NCBI GenBank assembly: GCA_001942185.1
Contig: MKJV01000078.1
Span: 1 to 64,000, forward strand
Reading direction: 5' to 3'
Length of the DNA: 64,000 nt
DNA from: Pseudonocardia sp. CNS-004
Lineage (GTDB): Bacteria; Actinomycetota; Actinomycetes; Mycobacteriales; Pseudonocardiaceae
Below, in pieces: positions 1-9,020 of the stretch. The position numbers and the translations under genes were made by a program. Numbering within the stretch: position 1 is the stretch's first letter; each line of letters opens with the position of its first letter. Below the pieces are notes generated by a model. That model was not told the origin of the DNA. It saw nothing but the letters and a program-made list of their open reading frames with translations, and made no database searches.

Positions 1-163
1 CAACCTCCCCGCAGGCCAGATCCCCCTGGTCATGCTCGACATGTGGGAACACGCCTTCTACCTGCAGTACCGCAACGTCAAGCCCGACTACGTCAAGGCC
101 TGGTGGAACGTCGTCAACTGGGCCGACGCCACAGACCGCTTCGACAAGGCCCGCGCGGCCTGA
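1..163 (+). CDS. Superoxide dismutase (Fe/Mn family), C-terminal end
   Basis: The window opens inside this gene, in frame from base 2, and only the last 53 residues are present. They contain the family signature D-M-W-E-H, whose Asp and His are metal ligands in Fe/Mn superoxide dismutases. The segment [21 protein letters not shown] that follows is typical of the C-terminal alpha/beta domain. The enzyme converts superoxide to hydrogen peroxide and oxygen. The metal cannot be told from this fragment. It ends at TGA 161-163 and is followed by a repeat-rich intergenic stretch. Confidence 0.93.
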   Translation, partial: NLPAGQIPLVMLDMWEHAFYLQYRNVKPDYVKAWWNVVNWADATDRFDKARAA

Positions 164-194
164 GTCCACCCAGCCCGGTTGTCGCACGTGGGCA

Positions 195-329
195 TGATCG
201 TTGCGAGATCGCGTTCAGCGCCCCGGGCGGGGCGATCCGGCCCAACTCGGACCGATCATGAGGCTTGATCGTTGCGAGACCACGGTTCGCGCCCTCGTGG
301 GGGCGATTCCCCGCATCTCGGATCGATCA
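195..329. repeat. Two tandem 64-base palindromic elements
   Basis: Units at 195-258 and 266-329 are each 64 bases, start 71 bases apart and agree at about three quarters of positions. Each begins TGATCGTTGCGAG and ends with a near inverted copy (CTCGGACCGATCA or CTCGGATCGATCA), so each can fold into a long hairpin. I see no open reading frame or promoter consensus here. They fill most of the 338-base gap between the dismutase and the Clp ATPase. They may act as a terminator for the first gene, but this is inference. Confidence 0.75.
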
Positions 330-387
330 CCAGCCGCCGATCCGTGCGAGCCCCGGCCCTGCACGCTCCGGGGAGCGCTCCTGTGGG

Positions 388-434
388 ACGAACGGCACGC
401 TCGTCCCGCTCCATCGGACGAGAGTGCCGTTCGT
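388..434. repeat. Long inverted repeat upstream of the Clp ATPase
   Basis: The 19-base arms ACGAACGGCACGCTCGTCC (388-406) and GGACGAGAGTGCCGTTCGT (416-434) pair at 18 of 19 positions across a 9-base loop. The element lies 67 bases before the Clp start codon. It matches neither the CIRCE nor the HAIR heat-shock operator consensus. There is no T-run, so it is not a canonical terminator. It could be an operator or another member of the palindromic repeat population. Confidence 0.75.
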
Positions 435-501
435 GCGAAACGGGAGCGGCGCGAACCGGTCCGGCGGAGGACCATCGAAGGGGAACACCCAGGAGGTGGA
501 C

Positions 502-2581
502 GTGCCGCAGGACCGCCCCGGGCCCAACCCCGGACCTTTCGACGACCTCTTCGAGCGGCTCATCGGCAATCTCGAGAGCACGCTCGGTGACGCCATGGGC
601 GCCGCCGGCAACCGGCGGCCCGCCTCCGATCACCGCACGCCCCGGCTCGACCGGTTCGGCAGAGATCTCACCGCGGAGGCCGTCCGGGGTGGTCTGGACC
701 CGGTGATCGGGCGCGACTCCGAGATCGACCAGGTGCTCGAGGTGCTGGCCCGGCGCACGAAGAACAACCCGGTGCTGGTCGGTGATCCGGGCGTCGGCAA
801 GACGGCGATCGCGGAGGGGGTCGCGCAGCGGGTGGCCGACGGAGCCGTGCCGGAGTCGTTGCGCGGGGTGCGGGTCGTGGCGCTCGATCTCGCCGGCATG
901 GTGGCGGGCACCCGCTACCGCGGCGATTTCGAGCAGCGGCTCACGGGCGTGATCGACGAGGTGGTCGCCGCCGAGCGGTCCATCGTGCTGTTCCTGGACG
1001 AGCTGCACACCGTGATCGGGGCCGGGTCGGCCGAGGGCGCTCCGATGGACGCGGCGAGCATGCTCAAGCCCGCGCTCGCCCGCGGTGACCTGCGGCTGAT
1101 CGGCGCCACCACGGTGCAGGAGTACCGGCGCCGCATCGAGAAGGACGCCGCACTGGAGCGGCGGTTCGAGCCGGTGCCGATCGCCGAGCCGACGGTGGAG
1201 GCCACGATCGCGATCCTGCGCGGGCTGCGGTCGCGCTACGAGGAGCACCACGGCGTGCGGATCTCCGACCCGGCGCTCGTCGCCGCGGCCGAGCTGTCGG
1301 ATCGGTACGTGCCCGACCGGTTCCTGCCCGACAAGGCGATCGACCTGCTCGACCGCGCGAGCTCCCGGGCGCGGTTCCGCTCCGGTGAGCCCGCCCCCCG
1401 CCCGGCCGACCGGGCGGCGCGGAGGAGCTCGAGCAGCTGCGGCGGGCCCGCGAGGTGGCCGTCGACGCCGAGGACTTCGAGCGCGCGCACCTGCTCACCC
1501 GCGAGATCGAGGCGGCGGAGGCCGCTCTCGGGGCGGCGCCGGGGCCCGCCCAGCAGACGTCCGGGCAGCAGCCGTCCGGGCAGCCGGTCGAGATCGGCCC
1601 CGACGACGTGGCGCGCATCGTCTCCGACAGCACCGGCATCCCGGTCGCCCGGCTCACCGGGGCCGAGCGGCGGCGCCTGCTCGACCTGGAGACGCTGCTG
1701 CACCGGCGCGTGATCGGGCAGGACGAGGCCGTCGAGACCGTGGCCGACGCCGTGCGGGCCGGGCGCGCCGGCCTCGCCCACCCGGAGCGGCCGGTGGGGT
1801 CGTTCCTGTTCCTCGGGCCACGGGGGTGGGGAAGACCGAGCTGGCCCGCGCGCTGGCGGAGGCGCTCTTCGGCAGCGTCGACGCGTTGCTGCGCTTCGAC
1901 ATGAGCGAGTACGCCGACCGCGGCAGCGCCATGCGCCTGGTGGGTGCCCCGCCGGGGCACGTCGGCTACGAGGACGCGGGCCTGCTCACCGAGGCCGTGC
2001 GCCGCACCCGCTACGCCGTGCTGCTGCTCGACGAGATCGAGAAGGCGAACGCCGAGGTCATCAACACGCTGCTGCAGGTGCTCGACGCGGGCCGGCTCAC
2101 CGACTCCCACGGCCGCACCGTCGACTTCACCCACACCGTGGTGATCATGACGAGCAACCTGGGTGCCGACCGGCTGCTGACGGACACGGGCCGGCTCTCC
2201 GAGCAGGTGCGTGAGGGCGTGCTCGCCATGGCGCGCGTGCACTTCCGTCCGGAGTTCCTCAACCGGGTCGACGACGTCGTCCTCTTCCCCGCTCTCGACC
2301 GCGACGAACTGCGGCGCATCACCGAGCTGCTGCTCACCGGCACCGCCGAGCGCCTCCGCGCCCAGGACATCGGGCTGGAGGTCACACCGGCCGCCGTCGA
2401 CTGGCTCGCCGAGCGCGGCCACCAGCCGGATCTGGGCGCCCGCCCGTTGCGGCGCACCATCGCGCGCGAGGTCGACCGCGCGCTGTCCCGGCTGATCATC
2501 GGGGGTGAGCTGGGCGCGGGCGGCCGGGTGGTGGTGGACGTCCGCGACGGAGCGCTGGTGCTGCAGTCACAGGCCGGCTGA
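502..2581 (+). CDS. Clp-type AAA+ ATPase (ClpB/ClpC-like, no N-domain)
   Basis: This is a two-domain AAA+ unfoldase or disaggregase of about 693 residues after correction. The GTG start at 502 is chosen because AGGAGG lies at 491-496. NBD1 has Walker A GDPGVGKT (about residue 94) and Walker B VLFLDE. A UVR-like stretch ([20 protein letters not shown]) separates the domains. NBD2 has TGVGKT and LLLDEI, and the protein ends with a D2-small domain (ARPLRRTI). The usual N-terminal Clp_N repeat domain is absent. No IGF/LGF-type ClpP-docking loop is visible before the FRPEFLNR motif, so a ClpB-like chaperone role is more likely than a protease partner. Frame breaks near 1385-1430 and 1820 each fit one missing base. 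Confidence 0.9.
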
Positions 2582-2598
2582 CACCGGGGCGGTCGGGG

Positions 2599-3075
2599 TC
2601 AGTCGAGCTGCTCGAACCGAAGGGTGACGTGCAGCATCGCCGACCTGTTCGCGATCTCGACGCCTTCCTGGGCGAAGTCGAATGCGGCGTGCAGTGCAAC
2701 GTCGATGGACTCCGAACGAGCCGCACCGAACTCCATGCGGGTGATGTCCACCGGATTGTGGCTCCCACCCAGGTAGATGCTCGCATCGATGTATCCGTCG
2801 TGCGGGTTGACCGGGAAGTCGAACGTGCGGTCGGTCAATGCGGCCAGGTCATCGCCGGGAAGATCGATGAACTCGCCGACAACCGCCGTCTCGATGATCT
2901 CGGGTCCACCGGTGCCGGGGCGGAACGTCGCGGGACCGTAGTGGTCGGTTGCGGAGAACGGCGCGAGCGGGACGACGATGGCCCACGTACCGGCGGCCGG
3001 GCTCGACCGCAGCGGTGACACATGGACGATCCGACCGGGCATCGGTCGCAACAGGTCGTCCGACAGTTCGAGCAC
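2599..3075 (-). CDS. Uncharacterised 158-residue protein
   Basis: An intact frame starts with GTG at 3075, 10 bases after the stop of the upstream lacI gene, so the two are probably co-transcribed. I do not recognise the family. The protein is soluble and acidic, with no signal peptide or membrane segment. It reads as beta-rich, with segments such as GRIVHVSPLRSSPAAGTWAI and IDASIYLGGSHNPVDITRME. It converges on the Clp ATPase gene with 17 bases between stops. Its location next to a sugar-type regulator gives no clear function. Confidence 0.7.
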   Translation of the reverse strand: MLELSDDLLRPMPGRIVHVSPLRSSPAAGTWAIVVPLAPFSATDHYGPATFRPGTGGPEIIETAVVGEFIDLPGDDLAALTDRTFDFPVNPHDGYIDASIYLGGSHNPVDITRMEFGAARSESIDVALHAAFDFAQEGVEIANRSAMLHVTLRFEQLD

Positions 3076-3085
3076 GACGCGCAGG

Positions 3086-4122
3086 CTATCCGCCGTGGAC
3101 GGTCGCGATGTTGCGGCGTCGCGGCTCAGGGGCCGAGCCCGTCGACGCCCGCAGGACCAGTTGCGACGGCAGGACGATCTGCGGGGTCGGGAGCTGGTTG
3201 CGGGGGTGGTCGAACGACTCCAGGAGGATCTCCACCGCGGCCCGCCCGACGTCGGAGTGGGCGCCGCCGAGGGTCGTGAGCGACGGTGTGCACAGGTCGG
3301 CCGCGAAGATGTCGTCGAAACCGACGACGCTCACGTCTGCGGGCACCCGGACGGACCGGTCGGCCAGGCGGCGCAGCACGCCGATGGCCAGCAGGTCGTT
3401 GTGGGCGACGATCGCGGTGGCGCCGGTCCCGATCGCGGCGTCGGCGGCGGCTCCTCCGCTCGACACGGTCGGCGTGTACGGGCCGCTGCGCACCGCGCTC
3501 ACCCCGAGTTCCGCTGCGGCGTCGCGGAGCGCGGCCCAGCGGCTCGTGGCCATCCAGGAGCTGGGCGGTCCAGCGAGGTAGACGATGCGGGTGTGCCCGA
3601 GTGAGGCCAGGTGGGCGACGATCTGGCGGCTGCCCTCCCACGGTTCGAGGACCACGCTCCCGATGTTCGGGACCCGGCGGTTGATCAGGACGACCGGACG
3701 CGCGGCGGCCAGCTCGGCGAGCTTGTCGTCGGGCTGCCTGCTGGCCGCGAGCAGGAACCCGTCGACGGACCTCGTCAGGCGGGTGACCTGCTCGAGCTCC
3801 ATCCGGGTGGACTCCTCGGCGTGACGAGGACGAGCGTGTACCGGGCCGCCTTGGCCCGCATCTCCGCACCGCGGATCAGCTCGAAGAAGTGCGGGTTGGT
3901 GATGTCGGAGACGACCATCGCGATCGTCTGCGTGCGGTTCGAGGTGAGCGCGCGGGCGTGCGGGTTGGGTTCGTAACCCAGCTCGCGGGCGGCCCGGAGC
4001 ACGCGGTCCCTGGTGGCGTCGGCGATGCGCCCCGGCTTGCCGAAGACGCGCGACACCGTGGAGGTCGCGACGCCCGCGACCCTGGCCACGTCGTAGATCG
4101 TCGGGTTGCCCACGTTCACCAT
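3086..4122 (-). CDS. LacI-family transcriptional regulator of the TRAP operon
   Basis: A typical LacI/GalR repressor of about 345 residues. The N-terminal helix-turn-helix reads PTIYDVARVAGVATSTVSRVF, followed by the hinge region and a periplasmic-binding-protein-like effector domain (VVGFDDIFAADLCTPSLTT, LVLRAS near the end). The ATG at 4122 is the start that places the helix-turn-helix at residue 8. The two halves lie in different frames with a break near 3790-3810, and the total length fits one missing base. It is divergent from the TRAP genes, and a perfect LacI-type palindrome (4153-4168) lies between them, so it probably represses both directions in response to the imported substrate or a metabolite. 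Confidence 0.92.
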
Positions 4123-4152
4123 CACAGTCGGATCACGCCGGTTTGGCAACCA

Positions 4153-4168
4153 TGGCAACCGCTTGCCA
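4153..4168. promoter_or_regulatory. LacI-type operator in the divergent lacI/TRAP promoter
   Basis: TGGCAACCGCTTGCCA is a perfect 6-base inverted repeat around a 4-base centre, in the usual size class of LacI/GalR operators. It lies 31 bases upstream of the lacI start and 67 bases upstream of dctQ. A second half-site, TGGCAA, begins at 4144. Binding by the adjacent LacI protein is inferred from position. Confidence 0.75.
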
Positions 4169-4234
4169 GCGCTGATGGTGCTGCCTACGGTCCAGCGCGA
4201 CGTGACCGTGCAACGACGCCGGAAGGGCCGATCG

Positions 4235-4774
4235 ATGGGCCGAGAAGTGGCGGGCGCCCCCGAACGCCGCAGGTGGGCGTCCTGGGCGGCCCTCGTGACC
4301 CGGGTGGAGATCGGGCTGGCCGCCGCGGCCCTCGTCCTCATCTTCGTCCTGGTGCTGGTGCAGGCCGCCCAGCGCTACCTCCCGGTGACCGGATGGGCGT
4401 GGACCGGCGAGCTCGCGCGCTTCTGCCTCGTGTGGCTCACCGTCGCCGTCGCGGGCGTCCTGGTCACCACCGACTCGCACATCACGCTCCAACTGGTCGA
4501 CGGCCTGGAGAACCCGATCGTCCTGCGGGTGGTGCGGGTGTTCGCGGCGCTGACGGTCGCGGCCGTCGGAGCCGGGTTCGCGGTGGAGGCGTGGGACCTG
4601 ATGGTCTCCCAGGGTCGCCTGAAGTCGCCGTCCCTGCGCTTGCCGCTCTCCTGGCTCTACCTCTTCCCGTTCCTCGGCTTCCTCAGCACCGCGATCCGCG
4701 GCGTCGTGGCCGCGATCGGGTTCGCACGGTCGGCCGGACCGCCGGCCGCCCAGCACGGTGAGGTGCGGGGTTGA
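4235..4774 (+). CDS. dctQ: TRAP transporter small membrane subunit (DctQ)
   Basis: A 179-residue membrane protein with four hydrophobic segments. The conserved DctQ pattern is visible as RYLPVTGWAWTGELARFCLVW. The small subunit pairs with DctM in the sodium-driven TRAP carboxylate uptake system. The start at 4235 has GGAAGG at 4221-4226. Upstream in-frame extension runs through the operator and is not credible. It is the first gene of the TRAP operon. Confidence 0.9.
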   Translation: MGREVAGAPERRRWASWAALVTRVEIGLAAAALVLIFVLVLVQAAQRYLPVTGWAWTGELARFCLVWLTVAVAGVLVTTDSHITLQLVDGLENPIVLRVVRVFAALTVAAVGAGFAVEAWDLMVSQGRLKSPSLRLPLSWLYLFPFLGFLSTAIRGVVAAIGFARSAGPPAAQHGEVRG

Positions 4775-4848
4775 GCGAGCTCGCGAGCGAATCAATGTCA
4801 CAGCGCCTGCGCGAAGCGCCGGCCGAGCGCAGCGAGGCCGAGCGTTGA
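4771..4848 (+). repeat. 25-codon open linker between dctQ and dctM
   Basis: The gap between dctQ and dctM is open in a third frame that overlaps both genes. It encodes a Ser/Glu/Arg-rich peptide beginning LSELASESMSQRLREA and ending APAERSEAER before a stop. The block GAGCGCAGCGAGGCCG is also found at the end of the ABC ATPase gene near 41191, where it encodes TERSEAVR. The composition and abrupt placement suggest an inserted repeat rather than a gene. Either it is a small element, or it supplies the GAGG that serves the TTG start of dctM. Confidence 0.5.
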
Positions 4849-6118
4849 GTCTGCTGCTGCTCAGCCTCGGGATCGTGCTGCTGCTGGCCCTGCGCGTCCC
4901 GGTGGCGTTCGCCTTCCTCGGGCCCTCGCTGGTCTACATGTTGTCGATCGGGCAGTCGGTCGGCATGAGCCTGCGGCTGATCGTGAACGCCACCGCGAGC
5001 TTCCCCCTGCTCGCCGTGCCGCTGTTCATCCTGCTCGGCGTGCTCGCCAACCGCGGCGGCATCGCCGCGCTGCTCTTCGACTTCGCCCTCGCCGTGCTCG
5101 GGCGGGTCCGGGGCGGGCTCGGGTACGTGAGCGTGGGGGTCAGCGTCGGGTTCTCGTGGATGAGCGGGTCCGCTGTCGCCGACGCGCGGCGCTCGGCAAG
5201 ATCCAGATCCCGGCGATGCTCCGCAACGGCTACCCGTTGCGGTTCGGCCTCGGGGTCACGGGGGCCGCGGCGCTGATCGCCCCGGTCATGCCGCCGAGCA
5301 TTCCCGCCGTGATCTTCGCCGGGCTGGCTGCCGTGTCGACCGGTGCGCTGTTCGCGGCATCGGTCGTCCCGGCGCTCCTCATGGCGTTCGGGCTGTGCGT
5401 CGTGGTGTTCCTCCAGGCCCGCCGCCACCCCGACATCACCGCCGTGGGCTTCTCGAGGGAACGGGTGCTCGCCACCGGGAAGCGCGTGATCGCCCCGCTC
5501 GGCGCCCCGGTGGTCATCCTCGGGGGAATCCTCAGCGGGGCGTTCACCCCCACCGAGGCGGCCGCCGTCGGCGTCGCGTACATGCTGCTGCTCTGCTTCG
5601 CCTACCGGACCCTGCGCGTGCGCGACCTCCCCGGCGTGCTGGCCGAGACCGTCGTCACGACCGGGGCGATCATGCTGATCGTCGCGTCCGCAGCGCTGCT
5701 GGGCTACATCCTCGCGCGCGAGCGGGTGCCGCAACTGGTGACCGAAAGCATCTTCGCCTTCACGGGGAGCGCGACCGCGTTCCTGGTGATCACGGCCCTG
5801 CTGATGCTGGTGCTCGGGACGGTCGTCGACCCGACCGCCGCGCTGGTACTCGTGGTGCCGATCCTGCTGCCGATCAGCGCCGGGTTCGGCGTCGACCCGA
5901 TCGTGCTCGGGGTGCTGATGATCATCACGCTGATGATCGGGCTCCTGACCCCGCCGGTGGGCACCGTCCTCTACGTGCTGAGCTCGGTGGCCCGCACGAA
6001 GGTCAGCGAGGTGTTCCTGGGCTCGCTGCCCTTCATCGTGCCGTTCCTCGTGCTCGTCGTGCTGATCATCGCCTTCCCCGACGCCGTCGTCTGGCTGCCC
6101 AAGGTGCTGGGGCTGTGA
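4845..6118 (+). CDS. dctM: TRAP transporter large membrane subunit (DctM)
   Basis: The substrate-translocating subunit of the TRAP system, about 424 residues with roughly a dozen membrane segments. Family landmarks include PLLAVPLFILLGVLANRGGI, GSAVAD, the pore motif APVMPPSIPAVIF and the terminal LLTPPVGTVLYV. The start is uncertain; TTG 4845 with GAGG at 4834-4837 gives the standard N-terminus (SLLLLSLGIVLLLALRVPVA). One frame break near 5178-5187 falls inside GSAVADAAALG and fits a missing base in a GCG run. Its TGA overlaps the GTG of the next gene. Confidence 0.92.
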
Positions 6119-7010
6119 CCAGCCGATCCGAGCAGCGTTCCTACCTGGCCGGCCTGCTCGGCCAGGGCATCGGGCCATCGCTCTCCCCCGAGCTGCACGA
6201 GCGGGAGGCCGCCCGGCAGGGGTTGCGCTACACGTACAAGACCGTGGAGCTGGCGGGCTCCCGGCTCGACCGGGAGTCCCTGGGCGGCCTGCTCGCGCAC
6301 GCGGTCGAGCTGGGCTTCGACGGGCTGAACGTCACCCATCCCGTGAAGCAGGTGATGGCTTCGGTGGTGGACGAGCTGGCTCCCGAGGCGGCGGCGATCG
6401 GCGCGGTCAACACGGTCCTCGTCGACGGCGGGCGCACGCGCGGCCACAACACCGACGTCACCGGCTTCGCCACGGCCGTCGGCAACGGGCTGGCGGGCGC
6501 GACATCGAGCGGGTGGTCCTGGTGGGTGCGGGCGGGGCCGGCACGGCGGTGGCGCACGCGCTCGCCGGGTTGGGAGTGCGGCAGCTGCGAGTCGTCGACA
6601 CCGACGCCGGCCGGGCGGAGCGGCTCGCCGGGACGGTGCGGGGCGAGGGCCTCGAGCTCGTGATCGGGGCGCCTGCCGAGCTCCCGCGCCTCGTCACAAC
6701 GGCCTCCGGTCTGGTGAACGCCACGCCGATGGGGATGGCGGCACACCCCGGCTCCCCGGTCGATCCCGCGCTGCTCCGCGACGACCTGTGGGTCGCCGAC
6801 ATCGTCTACCGGCCGCTGCTCACCGAGCTCGTGCGAGCGGCGTCGGCCCGCGGCTGCCGGGTCCTGACCGGGGCCGGGATGGCGATCAACCAGGCCGCCG
6901 ACTCGTTCGAGCTGATCACCGGTCGTCCCGCGGACCGATCGGCCATGACACGCGACTTCGACGAGCTCGTCGCCGACGAGGTCGGCCCGGCCGCCCAACG
7001 AAGGGAATGA
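6115..7010 (+). CDS. aroE: Shikimate/quinate dehydrogenase
   Basis: The protein has about 298 residues and belongs to the AroE/YdiB family. It interconverts shikimate and 3-dehydroshikimate (or quinate and 3-dehydroquinate) with NAD(P). Visible are NVTHPVK with the catalytic Lys near residue 78, NTD near 112, the nucleotide loop GAGGAGTA near 138, and the closing QAADSFELITGRP. The frame breaks near 6500, consistent with one missing base. The GTG start at 6115 overlaps the dctM stop. Since it sits in a substrate-uptake operon under LacI control rather than with aromatic biosynthesis genes, a catabolic quinate/shikimate role is likely. Confidence 0.88.
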
Positions 7011-7012
7011 TC

Positions 7013-8031
7013 ATGTCCACACAGCGCCGCCGCCGTGCCCGCATCGCGGCCCTCACCCTCCCGCTCCTCCTCGCCGCGGCATGCGGCGGAGGCGGTGATG
7101 CGGCAGGCGGGCAGGGCGGTGCCGTCGAGCTGACCCTCGCCCACAGCTACACCGACCAGCAGCCCCAGCACCGCTGCGGTGCGCAGGTCATCGCGGACGA
7201 GGTCGCGGCGGCGAACGTCGACCTGACGGTCCAGGTCTTCCCCGCCAGCCAGCTCGGCGGCGACGCCGACCGCATCCAGTCGGTGATCTCCGGCGACATC
7301 GACATGGACATCCAGGGCGCCTCCGCGCTCGGCGCCGCGTACGAGCCGATGAGCGTCGTCGACGCCGCCTACGCCTTCGACGACGGCGAGCACCTCGCAC
7401 GCTTCTTCGGGAGCGACGCGTCCACCGCGCTCACCGACGGCTTCGCGGAGTCCACCGGCACGACGGTGCTCGGCGCGTGGTCGGCGGCGCCCGCCAGTTC
7501 ACGGCGAACCAGCCGATCCGCAGGCCGGAGGATCTCGCGAACCTGCGCATGCGCTTCCCCAACTCGCCGCAGTTCCTGATGAACGCCGCCGCGCTGGGCG
7601 CCAACCCCACCGAGGTGGCGTACGAGGAGCTCTACCTGGCGTTGCAGCAGGGGATCGTCGACGGCCAGGAGAACCCGATCGTCAACATCGACTCTCAGAA
7701 CCTCGGTGAGGTGCAGGACTTCCTCAGCATGTCGAGCCACCAGGAGAACTCGAACCTGGTCCTCGTCGGCCCGGTGTGGAACGAGCTGAGCGGGCCGCAG
7801 CAGGACGCGCTGTCACGGGCGGTCGACGCGGCAGTCGCGCAGGTGCCGGGCTGCGTCGAGGAGGACGAGAAGCGGATCCTCGACGAGTGGGCCGCCGGCG
7901 GCGCCTTCCAGGTGGTCGACGACGTCGACACGGCCGCGTTCCGCGCGCGGGCCGAGCAGTACCTGCGCGCGAACCTCACCCCGGAGCAGCTCACGGTCTA
8001 CGAGGCGATCCGCGGCTCGGCCACCCCGTGA
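7013..8031 (+). CDS. dctP: TRAP transporter substrate-binding lipoprotein (DctP)
   Basis: An extracellular solute receptor of about 339 residues. The lipoprotein signal LLLAAACGGGG gives a lipidated Cys. The mature part begins VELTLAHSYTDQQPQHRCGA, and the conserved region LRMRFPNSPQFL...GANPTEVAYEELYLALQQGIVDGQENPI, with the ligand-binding Arg, matches DctP proteins. ATG 7013 is preferred over 7007 because AAGGGA (7001-7006) is six bases upstream. A frame break near 7480 fits one missing base. It delivers a carboxylate-bearing ligand to DctQM. Confidence 0.92.
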
Positions 8032-9020
8032 CGCCGGACGTCCCGACGTTCCGCGGGCCGGTCCGGCCCGGGGAGCTCGGACCGACGTTGATCCACGAGC
8101 ACGTCTTCGTCGGGAGCCCGGAGCTGGACCTCAACCACCCGCACCCGGAGTGGGACGCCGAGGCCGCCGTCGAGACGGCGGTGGCCGCGTTGACCCGGCT
8201 GCACGACCTCGGGATCCGCACGGTCGTGGACCTGACCGTGCTCGGTCTCGGCCGCGACGTCGCGCGGGCAGCCCGGGTGGCGGAGCGCGTCCCGGTGCAC
8301 CTGGTCGCGGCCACCGGGTACTACACGTCGAACGTGCTGCCGCCGTTCTTCCGGACGAACGGCCCCGGACGGCTCGTGGACGGCCCCGATCCGCTCGTCG
8401 AGTACTTCGTGCGCGACATCGAGGAGGGGATCGCCGGCACCGGCGTCACCGCGGGGATGATCAAGGTCGTCACCGACGAGGAAGGCATCACCGACGACGT
8501 GGCCCGGGTGCTCACCGCCGCCGCGGAGGCGCACCGGCACACCGGGGTCGCCGTCACCACGCACAGCCGGCCCGCGCTGCGGGGCGGGCTCGATCAGCTG
8601 GCATTCCTGCGCAGCCGCGGCGTCGCGCCCGAACGGACGGTCATCGGTCACTCCGGGGACACCGAGGACCTGGAGTACCTGCGACGGCTGATGGACGAGG
8701 GCGCCACGATCGGCATGGACCGGTTCGGCATGGAGCACGTCCTGCCCGACGACCGCAGGGTCGCCACCGTCCTCGCGCTGCTCCGGCTGGGGTACGCCGA
8801 CCGGATGGTGCTGTCCCACGACGCGGCCTGCTTCAGCCGGATGACCCCGCCGTCGTGGCGCGCGGTGCACGCGCCGCACTGGCACTACGAGAACATCCCC
8901 CGCCGAGTGCTGCCGATGCTGCGCGCCGGGGGCGCGGGTGAGGCCGACATCCGGCAGATGCTCGTGACCAACCCGGCCCGGCTGCTCGCGCCGAGCCGGC
9001 GAACCGGCCCTCACTCCTGA
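8028..9020 (+). CDS. Phosphotriesterase-family metal hydrolase
   Basis: An intact TIM-barrel amidohydrolase of 330 residues. All binuclear-metal ligands of the phosphotriesterase family are present: H23 and H25 (LIHEHVF), carboxylated Lys146 (GMIKVV), H179 (TTHS), H208 (IGHSGD) and D265 (SHDAA). Family members are mostly lactonases or esterases. Given its operon with a carboxylate transporter and a shikimate/quinate dehydrogenase, a lactonase acting on an imported compound or its oxidation product fits best. The GTG start overlaps the dctP stop. Confidence 0.9.
   Translation: MTPDVPTFRGPVRPGELGPTLIHEHVFVGSPELDLNHPHPEWDAEAAVETAVAALTRLHDLGIRTVVDLTVLGLGRDVARAARVAERVPVHLVAATGYYTSNVLPPFFRTNGPGRLVDGPDPLVEYFVRDIEEGIAGTGVTAGMIKVVTDEEGITDDVARVLTAAAEAHRHTGVAVTTHSRPALRGGLDQLAFLRSRGVAPERTVIGHSGDTEDLEYLRRLMDEGATIGMDRFGMEHVLPDDRRVATVLALLRLGYADRMVLSHDAACFSRMTPPSWRAVHAPHWHYENIPRRVLPMLRAGGAGEADIRQMLVTNPARLLAPSRRTGPHS

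Noticed and set aside
388..434. CIRCE or HAIR heat-shock operator before the Clp gene
   Set aside because: The arms do not contain TTAGCACTC/GAGTGCTAA or CTTGAGT/ACTCAAG; only the 9-base spacer is like CIRCE.
265..501. Extended N-terminus for the Clp gene
   Set aside because: The extension translates the palindromic repeats, and a perfect AGGAGG lies before GTG 502.
256..1251. Long reading frame on the minus strand over the Clp gene
   Set aside because: It is antisense to conserved Walker motifs on the plus strand and has a low-complexity Arg/His/Ala composition typical of GC-rich shadow frames.
3585..3824. Plus-strand short frames within the LacI gene
   Set aside because: They are antisense to the conserved effector domain and lack ribosome-binding sites.
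4934..6178. 414-codon minus-strand frame opposite dctM
   Set aside because: Low-complexity His/Arg/Asp/Gln-rich translation with no domain, opposite a clear TRAP permease.
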